A stretch of 64,000 nt of DNA from Elephas maximus indicus (Eukaryota; Chordata; Mammalia; Proboscidea; Elephantidae): the NCBI RefSeq assembly GCF_024166365.1, contig NC_064841.1, positions 27,644,001 through 27,708,000 of the forward strand, written 5' to 3'. Shown here piece by piece: positions 10,419 through 23,261 of this stretch; the stretch's first letter is position 1, and the number at the start of each line of letters is the position of its first letter. The translations under genes and the position numbers were made by a program. The notes beneath the pieces were generated by a model. It was not told the origin of the DNA. It saw only the letters and a program-made list of their open reading frames with translations, and did not search any database.

Positions 10419-13400
10419 ATGACAGCACCAAACTCATACCTATCAATAATTATGCTGAATATAAGTGGCCTAAATGTACCAATAAAGAGACAGAGAGTGG
10501 CAGAAAGGATAAAAAAAAAAAAAAGATCTGTCTGTATGCTACCCACAAGAGACACATCTTAGACTTAAAGACACAAACAAACTAAAACTCAAAGAGTGGA
10601 AAAAATATATATATCAAGCAAACAACAATCAAAAAAAGCAGAATTGGTATTACTAATCTCTGACAAAATAGACTTTAAAGTAAAATCCACCACAAAGTAT
10701 AAGGAAGGACACTGTGTAATGATTAAAGCATCAATACATCAGGAGGAAATAACCATAACAAATATTTACACACCCAATGACAGAGCTCCAAGATACATAA
10801 AACAAACTCTAGCAGCACTGAAAAGAGAGATAGACAGCTTCGCAATAATAGTAGGAGACTTCAACACATCACGTTCAGTGAAGAGTAGAAGATCCAGAAA
10901 GAAGCTCAATAAAGACGTGGAAGGTATAACTGCCACAATCAATCAACTCGATTTCATAGACATATACAGAACACTCCACCCAACATTAGCCAAGTATACT
11001 TTCTTTTCCAATGTACATGGAATATGCTCCATAATAGACCACATATTCAGCCACAAAACAAGCCTTAACAGAATCCAAAACATCAAAATATTACCAAGCA
11101 CCTTTTCTGACCTGAAAGCCATAAAAGTAGAAATCAGTAACACAAAAAGCAAGGAAAGAAATCAAACACATGGAAACTTAACAACTCCTTGCTCAAAAAC
11201 AATTGGGTTATAGAAGAAATTAAGGATGCAATAAAGACATTTGCAGAATCAAATGAGAATTAAAATATATTCTACCAGAACCTTTGGGACACAGTAAAAG
11301 CAGTGCTCATAGGTCAACTTATAGCAATAAATTCACACATCCCAAAAAGATGAAAGGGCCAAAATAAAAACATTAACCCAACACATCGAACAAATAGAAA
11401 GAGAGCAGCAAAAAAAAAAAAAAAAAGCTCTTAGGCACCAGAAGAAAGGAAACAATAAAAATTAGAGCACAATTAAAAGAAAGAGAGAATAGAAAAACAA
11501 TTGAAAAAGTTAAAAAGACCAAAAGCTGGTTCTTTGAAAAGATAAACCAAATCTATAAACCATCAGCCAAACTGACAAAAGAAAAACAGGAGAGGAAGCA
11601 AGCAACCTGAATAAGAAATGAGATGGGCTATATCACAACAGACCCAACTGAAATTAAAAGAATCATAACAGAATACTATGAAAAATTGTACTCCAACTAA
11701 CTTGAAAAAATAGAGGAAATGGACAAATTTCCAGAAACTCACTACCTACATAACTAACACAAACAGAGGTAGAACAACTAAAAAAACCTATAACAAAAGA
11801 AAAGATTGAAGAGGTAATTTAAAAACTTCCAATAAAAAAAGCCCTGGCCCTGATGGCTTTACTGGAGAATTCTACCAAACTTTCAGAGAAGAGTTAACAC
11901 CACTACTACTAAAGGTATTTCAGAGCATAGAAAAGGATGGACTACTCCAAAACTCATTCTCTAGAGCCAGCATAACCCTGATAGCAAAACTAGGTAAAGG
12001 TACCACAAAAAAAGAAAATTACAGACCAATATCTCTCAAGAGCATAGACAAAAAAATCCTCAACAAAATTCTAGCCATTAGAATGCAAAACATAAAAATA
12101 ATAATAATAATTCACGATAACCCAGTGGGATTCATATTAGGTATGCAGGGGTGGTTTAACATTAGAAAAACAATCAATGTAATCCACCACATAAATAAAA
12201 CAAAAGACAAGAACCACGTGATTTTATCAACTGATGCAGAAAAGGCATTTGACAAAGTCCAACACCTGTTCATGATAAAAACTCTCAGCAAAATAGGAAT
12301 AGAAGGAAAATTCCTCAGCATAATAAAGGGCATTTATACAAAGCCAACAGCCAACATCATCCTAAATGGAAAGAGTCTGAAAGTATTCCCCTTGAGAATG
12401 AGAACCAGACAAGGATGCCCTTTATCATCCTTTTTAGTCAACATTGTGCTTGACATCTTACCCAGAGCAATTAGGCTAGAAAAAGAAATAAGGAGCACCC
12501 AAATTGGTAAGGAAGAAGTAAAACTATCAGCACTGGGTTTTTTTTTTTTTTTTTTTTGCAGATAATATGATCTTATACATAGAAACAATCCACAAGAAAC
12601 AACAATCCGCAAGAAAACTAATGGAACTAATAGAAGATTTCAGCCAAGTATCAGGATCCAAGATAAACATATAAAAATCAGTTGGATTCCTCTATACCAA
12701 CAAAGAGAACTTCAAAGAAGAAATCACCAAATCGATGTCATTTATAATAGCCCCTAAGAAGATAAAATACTTAGGAATAAATCTAACCAGAGATATAAAA
12801 GACCTGCACAAAGAACACTATAAGACACTGCTACAAGAAACCAAAACAGACCTACATAAGTGGAAAAACATACCTTGCTCTTGGCAGGACTCAACATCGT
12901 GAAAATATCAGTTCTACCCAAAGTGATCTACAGACACAATGCAATGCTGATCCAAATTCCAGTGAAATTTTTTAATGAGCTGGAGAAACAAATCACCAAA
13001 TTGGTTTGGAAAGGGAAGAGGCCCTGATAAGTAAAGCATTACTGAAGAAGAAGAACAAAGTGGGAGGCCTTACACTAACTGATTTTAGAACCTATTCCAC
13101 TGCTATAGTAGTCAAAACAGCCTGGTACTGGTACAACAACAGATACATAGACCAACAGAACAGAATTGAGAATTCAGACGTAAATTCATCCACCTAAGAG
13201 CAGCTGATATTTGACAAAGGCCCAAAGTCTGTTAAATGGAGGAAAAGAAAACCTCTTTAACAAATGGTGCTGGCATAACTGGATATCCATATGCAAAAAA
13301 AATGGAACAAGACCATACCTCTCACCATGTACAAAAACTAACTCAAAATGGATCAAAGACCTAAATATAAAATCTAAAACAATAAATATCATGGAAGAAA

Positions 13401-14220
13401 AAATAGGGACAATAAAGATTACGGAAGAAAAAATAGGGACAATGCTAGGAGCCCTAATATATGGCATAAACAGAATACAAAACATAACTAACAATGCACT
13501 AACACCAGAAAAGAAACTAAGATAACTGGGAGCTCCTAAAAATCAAACACTTATGCTCATCTAAAGACATCACCAAAAGAATAAAAAGACAACCTACAGA
13601 CTGGGAAAAAACTTTGGCTATGACATATCCAATTAGGGCCTAATATCTAAAATCTACAAGATATGCAAAACTTGAACCACTAAAAGACAAATAACCAAAC
13701 TAAAAAATGGCAAAGAATATGAAAAGGTACTTCACCAAAGACGTTCAAACAGCTAACAGATACATGAGGAAATGCTCATGATCATTAGTCATTAGAGAAA
13801 TGCAAATCAAAACTACAATGAGATACCATCTCACCCCAATGAGGCTACCATTAATCCAAAAAACACAAAATAATAAATGTTGGAGAGGTTGTGGAGATAC
13901 TGGAACATTTATACACTGCTGGTGGGAATGCAAAATGGTACAACCACTTTGGAAATTGATTTGGCACTTCCTTAAATTTTTTTTTTTTTTTCTATTTTAA
14001 AAAGCTGGAAATAGAACTACCATATGATTCAGCAATTCCACTCCTTGGAATATATCCTAGAGAAAGAAGAGCCGACACAGGAATAGATATATGCAGACCC
14101 ATGTTCATTGCAGCGCTGTTCACAGTAGCAAAAAGATGGAAACAACCTAGGTGCCCATCAATGGACAAACGGATAGACAAATTATGGTATAGTCACGTAA
14201 TTACACAATGATAAAGAACG
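10419..14220 (+). pseudogene. L1 ORF2 remnant (endonuclease and reverse transcriptase)
   Basis: Starts at ATG 10419. The apurinic-type endonuclease region includes IIVGDFNT (about 10840-10870). Reverse transcriptase blocks appear in 12083-12565 ([18 protein letters not shown]). The polymerase motif expected as FADD, near 12535-12565, is destroyed by a run of 20 T and then reads ADN. The C-terminal zinc-knuckle-like stretch (CWRGCG...HCWWECK) lies near 13880-13940. Many stops and frameshifts show that it is inactive. Confidence 0.85.
12538..12557 (+). repeat. Poly(T) tract in the ORF2 catalytic motif
   Basis: Twenty consecutive T replace the two or three T of the leucine-phenylalanine codons just before gcagataatatg in the reverse transcriptase active-site region. 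The expansion shifts the frame. Confidence 0.85.
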
Positions 14221-16742
14221 ATGATAAATCTGAGAAGCATCTCATAACATGGATGAATCTGGAAAGCATGCTGAGTGAAATTAGCCAGTCAGAAACGGAC
14301 AAATATTGTATGAGACCACTATTATAAGAACTCAAGAAAAGGTTTAAACACAGAAGAAAACATTCTTTGATAGTTATGAGGGTGTAGATTGAGGGAGAGG
14401 GGTATTCGCTAACTAGACAGTAGACAAGAATTATCTTAGGTGAAGGGAAGGACAACATACAATACAGGGGAAGTCAGCAAAACTGGACTAAACCAAAAGC
14501 TAAGAAGTTGCCTGAATACAACCAAACACTTCAGGGGACAGAGTAGCAGGGGCGGGGGCTTGGGGACCATGGTTTTAGGGGATATCTAGGTCAAATGGCA
14601 TAACAAAGTTTATTAAGAAAATATTCTTCATCCCACTTTGATGAGTGGTGTCTGGGGTCTTCAAAGCTAGAAAGCAGCCATCTAAGATGCATCAATTGGA
14701 CCCAGCCCACCTGGAGCAAAGGAGAATGACATGGGGAAAATATTAACCCAAGAAACAAAAAGGGCCACATAAACCAGAGACTCCATCAGCCTAGACCAGA
14801 AGAACTAGATGGTGCCCAGCTACTACCAGTGACAGCCCTGACAGGGAACACAACAGAGTCCCTGAGGTAACAGGAGTGGGATGCAGAACTCAAATTCTAG
14901 TAAAAAGACCAGACTTAATGGTCTTACTGAGACTGAAGGAACCCCAGAGGACATGGCCCCAGACGCTCTGTTAACCCAGAACCAAAACCATTCCTGAAGC
15001 CACCTCTTCAAACAAAGATTAGACTGGACTATAAGACACAAAATGATAGTCGTGAAGAGTGTGCTTCTTAGTGCATGCAGATAAAACAAAAAACATGAGA
15101 CTAAATGGGCAGCTCCTCTCCAGAGGTGAGATGAGAAAGCAGAAAGGGACAGGAAATTGTTGAATGGACACAATAAATCCGGGGTGGAAAGGAGGGGTCT
15201 GCTAACATATTATACGGATAGCAACTAGGGTCACACAGCAACGTGTGTATAAATTTTTGTATGAGAAACTAAGTTCAGCTATAAACTTTCATTTAAACAC
15301 AATAAAAAAAAAAAGTCACCTTTAAGTCAAACAATGTTGTTGTTAGGTGCTGTCAAGTCGATTCAGACTCATACAGACCCTATGTACAACAAAACAAAAC
15401 ATTGCCCAGTCCTATACCATACTCACAATCATTGCTATGTTTGAGCCCATTGTTGTAGCCACTGTGTCAATCCATCTCGTTGAGGATTTCTCTGACTTTA
15501 CTTTAGCAAGCATGATGTCCTTCTCCAGGAACTGATCTATCCTGATAGCATGTTCAAAGTACATAGGACAAAGTGTCATCAACCTCACTTCCAAGGAGCG
15601 TGCTGGCTATATTTCTTCCAAGACAGGTTTGTTCATTCTTCTGTCAGTCCTTGATATATTCAATATTCTTTGCCAACATCATAATTCAAAGGCATCAATT
15701 CTTTCTACGGCCTTCCTTATTCATTGTCTAGCTTTCACATGTATGTGAGATGATTGTAAATACCATGGCTTAGATCAGGTGCACCTTAGTCCTAAAAGAG
15801 ACATCTTTGATTTTTTAACATTTTAAAAAGGCCTCTTGCAGCAGATTTGCCCAATGCGATATGTCATTTGATTTCTTGACTGCTGATTCCATGGTTCTTG
15901 ATTGTGGATCCAAGTAAAATGGAATCCTTGACAACTCCATTATTGTCTCCATTTATCATGATGTTGCTCATTGGTCCAGTAGTGAGGATTTTGTTTTCTT
16001 TATGTTACAGTGTAATCCTGTAGTCTTTAATCTTCATCTCTAAGTGCTTCATGTCCTCTTCACTTTCAGCAAGCAAGGTTGTGTCATCTGATATCTCAGG
16101 TTGTTAATGAGTCTTCCTCCAATTCTAATGCTTCGTTCTTCCCATATAGTGCAGCTTCCTGGGATATTTGCTCAGCATACTGATTGAATAAGTATGGTGA
16201 AAGGATACAACCCTGATGCACACCTTTTCTGATTTTAAACCAGGCAGTATCTCTGTGTTCTGTTTGAACAACTGCCTCTTCATCTCTGTACAGGCTCCAC
16301 ATGAGCACAATTAAGTGTCCTGGAATTCCCATTCTTTGCAATGTTATCCATAATTTGTTATGATCTACAGAGTCAATCAAACAAAGGTAAACATCTTTCT
16401 GGTATTCTCTGCTTTCAGCCTGTGTCCATCTGACATCAGCAATTATATCCCTCATTCCACGCCCTCTTCTGAATGCAGCTTGAATTTCTGGCAGTTCCCT
16501 GCTGATGTACTGCTGCAAAAGTTTTTGAATTATCTTCAGCAAAATTTTGCTTCCATGTAATATTAATGATATTGTTAAATAATTTCTGTATTCTGTTGTA
16601 TCACCTTTCTTTGGAATAGGCACATATATGCATCTTTTCCAGGTGGTTGGCCAGGTAGCTGTCTTCCAAATTTCTTATCATAGGTGAGCGAACACATCCA
16701 GCATTGCATCCATTTGTTGAAACATCTCATCTGGTATTCCAT

Positions 16743-17863
16743 TGAATAAGAGCTTCAGAACAGAGGTGCCTGCCATATTTAGGGTGTTATCCTAGGACTG
16801 GAGCCCTGTTGGTGCAGTTGTTAAGAGCTCATCTGCTAATCAAAAAGTCAGCAGTTCAAATCTGCCAGCTGCTCATTAGAAACGCTACGGGGCAGTTCTA
16901 CTCTGTCCTACACGGTTGCTATGTGTCAGAAACAACTCATCAGAAATGGATTATGGGCCTAGGAGTAGGCCTGACTGCATTTTGTTACAAGCTCCTGTTT
17001 CTGCATTCCAGAGAATGTAACTTTGACTTCTTCCCATTCTTATGCATATGAACTGGGGCCTCTGTCTGGGTTGAACCAAGAGACCCTGTCCCCCAAGCTA
17101 TTATCTTGTTTAACCAGCCTGGTTTTTGCTGGAAAGCTTTTGCAAATAAGGGTGGGGATCAGGAGTATGATTGTAAGAGAACGGGTTTACCCAGGACGTT
17201 ATGTGTGTAAAGAAGCCCTAAAATCAAGGTGCTTGAGCAAAGTAAAATGACTGGTGTGGGCCTGAGTTCAGACTCCATCTTGATTCATGTTAACTTTTTA
17301 ATTAATCAGTGGCCCTGGTATAGAATTAAAAGCCTGTGACTAAAAGAATAATTTTTCTTTAAGCTAAGGGAGGGTCTTGACTCCAGCAGATTTAGTATAC
17401 AGCAAAAGATTTCACCTGCAACCTTCAAACCCTTAGGCAGTTTAAGTACATAACAAAAGAAAAGTGTGTAATGTTTTGACACAAATCCTTACCAGAAGTC
17501 CCTTTAAGGAGCTCTCAGGAAATTTCAGGATAATTAGTTTGTGACCACCCTGCAAAACCCCCTTAGTCATGTATTCAAACTAATCATTCCAAATGTCCCA
17601 CATATATCTCTGTGCCCAATCTCAAAGAAGCCCCTACTTTGAGATACCCCACCTCTCCTTCCCCAATTGCCTTTCCACCAATCAGAATATTGTAACGTAG
17701 CTCCTGATTCTGCCCTATATCTGTTCCTGGGGAATAGCTGCCGCTTGTATTCATTGGCTCTCACTTGTAGAAGGGCTATCATCTCTCTATTCAAATATTT
17801 CTTATGTTTCAATAAAGCTCTTTCTTTCACTTTAACAGTGTCTGAAAGTTTTACTGTAGGACA
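16743..17863 (+). repeat. LTR with 4-bp TSD inserted in RTE
   Basis: The element reads TGAATAAG...GTAGGACA, with CCAT repeated on both sides (16739-16742 and 17864-17867). Removing it rejoins the RTE sequence perfectly. Near its 3' end it carries a polyadenylation signal (tttcaataaagctctttctt), so sense is plus. The 4-bp duplication suits a class I ERV LTR. An AfroSINE lies inside it. Confidence 0.85.
16798..16957 (+). repeat. AfroSINE nested in LTR nested in RTE
   Basis: Full-length sense SINE from ggagccctgttggtgcagtt to the tail. It is flanked by cctagga at 16791-16797 and again at 16958-16964, a clear target-site duplication. Confidence 0.85.
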
Positions 17864-18167
17864 CCATTAATTCCTGGGGCCTTGTTTTTCACCACTGCCT
17901 TCAGTGCAGCCTGAACTTCTTCCTTTAGTACCACTGGGGTTTGATCATACGCTACCACTTGAAATGGTTGAACTTCAACTAATTCTTTTTGGTTCAGCAA
18001 CTCTGTGTATTTCTTTCATCTTCTTTTGATACTTCCTGTGTCATTCAATATTTTCTCCATACATTCCTTCAATATTGCCTCTCGAACCTTGAATTTTCAG
18101 TTCTTTCAGCTTGAGAAATGCTGAGCGTGTTTTTTCATTTTTTTTTTTTTACTCCCCTTAATGACAT

Positions 18168-18313
18168 ACCCCCTGCCCTCAAGTAGATTCCAATTCATAG
18201 CTGTCCTATAGGACAGAGTACAACTGCCCCATAGAGTTTCCAAGGAGTATCTGATGGATTCAAACACGGCAACCTTTTGGTTAGCAGCCATAACTCTTAA
18301 CCTCTACATCATG
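18168..18313 (-). repeat. AfroSINE between RTE pieces
   Basis: Antisense copy following a T-rich tract. It contains tataggacagagtacaactg and, at the right, the complement of the tRNA-like head (ggttagcagccataactctt). Confidence 0.8.
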
Positions 18314-18320
18314 ATATTTT

Positions 18321-18745
18321 CGATAGCCTCATATGCATGTGAAAGCTGGACAATGAATAAGGAAGACTGAAGAACTGACGCCTTTGAATTATGGTATTAA
18401 CAAAGAACATTGAATATACCATGGACTGTGAGAAGAATGAACAGACCTCCCTTGGAAGAAATACAGTCAGACTGCTCCTTAGAAGCGAGGATGGTGAGAC
18501 TTTGTCTCACGTACTTTGGACATGTTATCAGGAGGGACCAGTCCCTGGAGAAGGACATCATGCTTGGTAAAGTAGACGGTGAGCAAAAAAGAGGAAGGCC
18601 TTCAATGAGATGGATTGACACGGTGGCTGCAATAATGGACTCAAGCATAATAATGATTGTGAGGATGGCACAGGACCAGCAGTGCTTTTTTCGGTTGTAC
18701 ATAGGATTGCTAAGAGTTGGCACCTAACAAAAACAACAAACAAAA
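18321..18745 (+). mobile_element. RTE LINE 3' fragment
   Basis: 5'-truncated sense copy containing 'cctcatatgcatgtgaaagc', 'gagaaggacatcatgcttgg' and the 3' end 'ggcacctaacaaaaacaac'. On + it translates to degenerate C-terminal RTE protein (LTYFGHVIRRDQSLEKDIML). Confidence 0.85.
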
Positions 18746-18883
18746 GTAAATATACAATAGAACTAATGAAGGTTTCATTTTATAAAGACAATAGTAATTA
18801 AAATGCAAGACCCAATAGAAAATCTAACTGAATAAATATCTCACTTAATTAAAAAAATATATATTATCTAGTCACTAATTCGA

Positions 18884-20372
18884 GAAGCTGGACTATATGA
18901 AGAAGAATAGGGCATCAGGATTGGAGGAAGATTCATTAACCATCTGCTATATGTAGATGACACAACCTTGCTTGCTGAAAGTGAAGAGGACTTGAAGTGC
19001 TTATTGATGAAGATCAAAGACTACAGCCTACAGTATGCGTTATAAGTCAACATAAAGAAAACAAAATCTTCACTACTGGACCCAATAAGCAACACCATGA
19101 TAAATGGAGAAAAGATTGAAGTTGTGAAAGATTTCACTTTACTTGGATCCACAATGAACCCCCATAAAAGCAGTAGTCAAGAAATGAAACTACATATTGC
19201 ACTGGGTAAATCTGCTGCAAAAGATCTCTTTAAAGTGCTAAAAAGCAAAGATGTTACTTTGAGGACTAAGGTGTGCCTGACCCAAAGCATGGTATTTTCA
19301 ATCAACTAATATGCAAGTAAAAACTGGACAGTGAATAAGAAAGACCAAAGAAGACTTGATGCCTTTGAATTACGGTATTGATGGAGAATATTGAATATAC
19401 CATGGAATGCGAGAAGAATGAATAAATCTGTCTTGGAAAAAGTACAATCAGAATGCTCCTTAGAAGCAAGGATGGTGACACTTTGTTCCACATACTTTGT
19501 ACATGTTATCAGGAGGGAGCAGTCCCTGGAGAAGGACACCATGCTTAGTAGAGGGTCAGTCAAAGAAAGGAAGACCCTTAACGAAATGAATTGACACAGT
19601 GTTACCAATTGCCAATCCGACACAAAGGGTCCTTGTCTTTTCCTGAGTAAGAATACACACGAAAGACAAACCTTATCTTCGGCAAGCTTTATTTTGCATG
19701 AGTCAAGCAAAAGGAGTCAGCAGGGATCTAAGCCTCTCTAAAAGACTGACTCGAAAAGGGAAGCAAGGCTAGGGGTTATATGGGTTCAGTGGAGATAACA
19801 GAGTAATGAATATCTAGGGGGCTTCTTTCAAGGGGCCGGTACTTCTCAGAATGGCGGTGTATGCTAATTAAGTTGCGCAAGCATCTGGAATCTAAAATGG
19901 AACCCGCTGATATTCAAGATGGAGTCCTCTCAGCAGCCCTTGGCATCACTTATTATGGGATATAGCGCAAACGCACTTGATCTTCAGCACTACATCGCCA
20001 TCTTCAGAGGGCTAAGGAAGGTTAAACAGCAGTCACACTTTGTTCTGCACATGCGGAGCCTGTAAAGGAAGAGGAGACTAGAAAAACACTAAGAAGGAGA
20101 TAGTAATTTGTGAGTTGTTTTAATCTTATTTCATGTTGACGGGGGGGAGGTTCCTGTCTACCCAACTTCTAGATGGTAATCTTTTAACACCTGTTTTGTT
20201 CAGCTGCAGGCACAATTAACCCTATCTGTCTCAACAGTGGCTGCAGTGATGGGCTCAAACATAGCAAGGATTGTGAGAAAGGCTCAGGACTAGGCAGTGT
20301 TTCATTCTGTTGTACATAGGGCATCTATGAACTGTAACTGACTTGATGGCACCTAAGAACAACAACATGAAC
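18884..20372 (+). mobile_element. RTE LINE 3' part, split by solo LTR
   Basis: Two pieces, 18884-19599 and 20234-20372, around the LTR at 19600-20233. The polymerase motif reads YVDD (tatgtagatgac, from 18950). The C-terminal region and the tail (ttgatggcacctaagaacaa) follow. Frames are interrupted. Confidence 0.85.
19600..20233 (-). repeat. Solo LTR with 4-bp TSD, copy 1
   Basis: TGTTACCAATTGCC...CTGTCTCA on +, flanked by ACAG at 19596-19599 and 20234-20237. The minus strand shows a TATA-like box (catataacccc) and a polyadenylation signal (gcaaaataaagcttgcc), so sense is minus. Nearly the same sequence recurs at 52161-52810 with its own target duplication, so both are independent insertions of one family. 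Confidence 0.85.
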
Positions 20373-20689
20373 TAGCCACTAAAATTTAAAAATCATCTTT
20401 AGTGATAGGCCCAAGAGCTTAGGTTACTGTACATTTTTAGTAGTTGGTACAAAGCATATTTTATCAATATAAATAATTTATTCCTGAGAAGCCTACACTG
20501 ATTATTCATTGATAATCCTACCACTGACTTACATAAGTCAACGTAAATCCTAAATTCTGATTACAAATCATTGGCTCTAGTTATATCAGTAGTTCACTTA
20601 GGCAACTGAACTATCAACAACTGAGCTGATAAATTTTATTATTTTACTTCATTCAGAAAATCAATAAACGTACATCCCTGAAGGCACAA

Positions 20690-20955
20690 AGCTCTTGCAC
20701 TCAGACCTTTGATTATGCATATCCTTGACATGCCTTTCTCCCCTTGTCTATCTGGCATGCTTCTACTCACCTCTGAAGAGTATTCTTTCTGTACTTCTAC
20801 TGTAACACTTTGCAAGTTTTAGTCTGTGTACTTTTCTGTTTACTTTTTATTTTTTTTCCCACTAAACTGAGAACTCTTTCCTTGAAGGGATATTTTCCCA
20901 GTCCCAATCATGATAGAGTTAGTAGGTCATCAGTCAATAAATGTCTGCCGATTTT
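20690..20955 (+). repeat. L2 3' end, degraded
   Basis: Shows the L2 3' order in diverged form: 'ctgagaactctttccttgaa', a central block, then 'catcagtcaataaatgtctg'. Confidence 0.5.
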
Positions 20956-22260
20956 AGAAAATAAATCACATACCCAAAGAAAATAAGGTAATTATAACAC
21001 ACTGTGATATTATATATTTGGAGCTAATGTCAATTCTTTGATAGTTTCATAAATAGACTACAAAAATATATCTGTTCATGAATCCACACATAAAATGAGT
21101 AGCTACTTTATGTTAAGAGCTCTGAAATCATTTTCTCAGAGACTGTAGGAATATCAACCTTAAATACGCTACCCATAGTTGTTTCTATCAGTATGAAACA
21201 CTGAAAATGTAAATGAGAAGTGGAATAAATATATTTAGCCAGATAGAACCCCACTAAAAGGTTCTGTCTGGTTAAATAGGTTTTTTAAGCAAGCAATTAT
21301 TCAATAATCTTTTTTGAAAGAAGATTGTTTCACTGAAACGAGAAAGTCATTTAAGTATTTCAAAAATATTAAAAATTACTTTAAAACAGGTTCTTTTAGT
21401 ACACGAAATGCTCAGTAACATAACTTACTTTCTTTCCATCTAATAATCTCTTTCTTCAACCAGACTTACATAATTTAAGTTGGCTTTGCGAGAAAGATAA
21501 GACTGTTACTGCTAGTTGGTCAGTTGGTAGTTACAGAAAGTGCTTCAATGACAAGCTTCAAGGCCCAAATATATATATGTGAATTTTACCCAGTCTTGCT
21601 ACTCTTGGTTAAGTTTTAAAGCTGGTTTCCGTTTGCCATCTTAATTTGACTAATATTCTCTTTAAATTTAAGTTGGAAATACATGCTTCTTTCTCTTGAC
21701 CTTTACCCGATTTGCCTTTCACCTAGTTTCTAAAGGTCAGTGTTAGTCTAGTCCTATTATTTATTTTACTTTAAATAAATGATCACTGGTTATTTCCTTC
21801 ATCAATATTTCAGAAAGAATAAAAACACTTTAGGTAGCACCAACAAATGTGTTCACACACACACACACAAACATCTTGTAAACAAACAAATTTGCTGGGA
21901 TTGAGATAAGGTACCTAGCACATTGACTGCACTGCATGGTAGGTACCAACTCAAATAGCGTCACAGGCAAAAGGTGCCAAAACAATTTCTAAAATTATGT
22001 CAATGGAATGTTTTATGCAAATCGCTTATAAAATCTAGGGATTCATGTCAAGTTATAACAGAACCACCTCCTGATCAGCTACTTACACTCTGCAAAATTT
22101 CAAGTAGTAAGTTTTCTTTTTTATCAAATTCACGATGACTTTTTCTTTAGCTTAAGGCCTTAATTCTTTGGGCAGTGCTAGGCTTATGATAATGTAAAAC
22201 AGCTAGCTATCTACATAGTCTAACACAGCCACACTTCCTCCACACATCCAACCTACTCCT
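20956..22260. other. No recognised gene or repeat apart from a CA microsatellite
   Basis: AT-rich intergenic sequence. A short (CA)n tract lies at about 21854-21868. No exon-like frame is seen on either strand. Confidence 0.4.
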
Positions 22261-22261
22261 A

Positions 22262-22434
22262 AAAAAAAAACAAAACCAAACCCGTTGCCGTCAAGTCGAT
22301 TCCAACTCATAGCAACCCTATAGGACAGAGTAGAACTGCCCCATAGAGTTTCCAAGGAGTGCCCGGTGGATTTGAACTGCCGACATTTTGGTTAGCAGTC
22401 GTAGCACTTAACCGCTACACCATCAGGGTTTCCA
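22262..22434 (-). repeat. AfroSINE, full length
   Basis: Starts on + with an A-rich tract, then cccgttgccgtcaagtcgat. It ends with the complement of the head (cgctacaccatcagggtttc). Confidence 0.9.
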
Positions 22435-23260
22435 CCCTACTACTCATCCTGAAATCCAAACAGTACAGTCATTCTTTTGAGTTAAAAAACAAAGACATTA
22501 TTATTTCTGAGAGGGCATTAGTCACCTATGTGGTTAGGGAAAGCTCAGGTGTGCCCCCACCCTCACCCTGCCCCTTTCCCATTAGCCTGCATTAGTTATT
22601 AGATTAGGTGTCCATCAAAAGACACAAAACCTGACCTCGAGCGGATGAGCAAGGGGGGCATCACCTGTACAGTAGGGTAGGCAAGAGTCCCCCAAACTAT
22701 CTGAGGTGTAGGGAGCACAGGCATAACCAACATGGGAGAAGGGGGTGGGATGCCCAGCTGAAGAACTTCCATTACTCTTAACTATGACTTACTGAGGGCA
22801 AGGCCCCGGAAAATGGGAGATGAGACGCCGGTAGGGGTCCCTGGGTTGTGCGTTTGGATGGGAAGAGGACACAGTAAGGTACTCTGGATGTGGGAGCAAC
22901 ACTGCAGTTTTCCTAAGTTGCCATGAGTAGGTCCACACTGGACTGTTCATGAATCATAAATCCATAAATCTTTTGGAGGAAGATATAACTGGATAGTTAC
23001 AAGAAAAGGAAAAACTTCCTTTTGTTCTTTGAACACAAGCCCAATTTTTTTGTCTTAAGTGGGTATAATAGCTACGTGGCCAACCAGCTTGTAGAACTTA
23101 CATTTCAAGTTACCTGTCACTTTAAATACTGTCGCGATTGACAAGATCAAGGATGAGCTTCAAACCACAATCAGTAGAGGGTGTAATGCAAATTAGGCAC
23201 ACACATTAGAAATACAGTAATTCACAAGCTAATTTTCTTTGAAAAAATCAGGTAGTGATT
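22435..23260. other. No recognised gene or repeat
   Basis: A GC-richer patch at about 22540-22900 carries no plausible long frame or splice-flanked exon that I can recognise. The rest is AT-rich. Confidence 0.4.
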
Positions 23261-23261
23261 T

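Larger units (their letters stand above)
7586..15312 (+). mobile_element. Near full-length L1 LINE, inactivated
   Basis: The leader begins at ggggccaaaatggtggagta. A 5' UTR of about 1.4 kb is followed by ORF1 remains (8999-9985), ORF2 remains (10419-14220) and a 3' UTR of about 1 kb ending in an A-rich tail (aataaaaaaaaaaa, 15300-15312). At about 7.7 kb it is longer than the roughly 6 kb human L1. Both frames carry several stops and frameshifts, so it cannot move itself. The left edge abuts the antisense L1; no target-site duplication was found. Confidence 0.9.
15336..18164 (-). mobile_element. RTE/BovB-type LINE, antisense, split by an LTR
   Basis: Two pieces, 15336-16742 and 17868-18164, around the LTR at 16743-17863. 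On + it begins with the complement of the element's 3' end (ttgttgttaggtgctgtcaa). On the minus strand 16096-16623 gives a long reverse transcriptase stretch with IQAAFRRGRG, DIIADVRW, DSVDHNKLW and RKGVHQGCILSPYLF, typical of the RTE clade. Stops elsewhere show it is dead. Confidence 0.9.
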
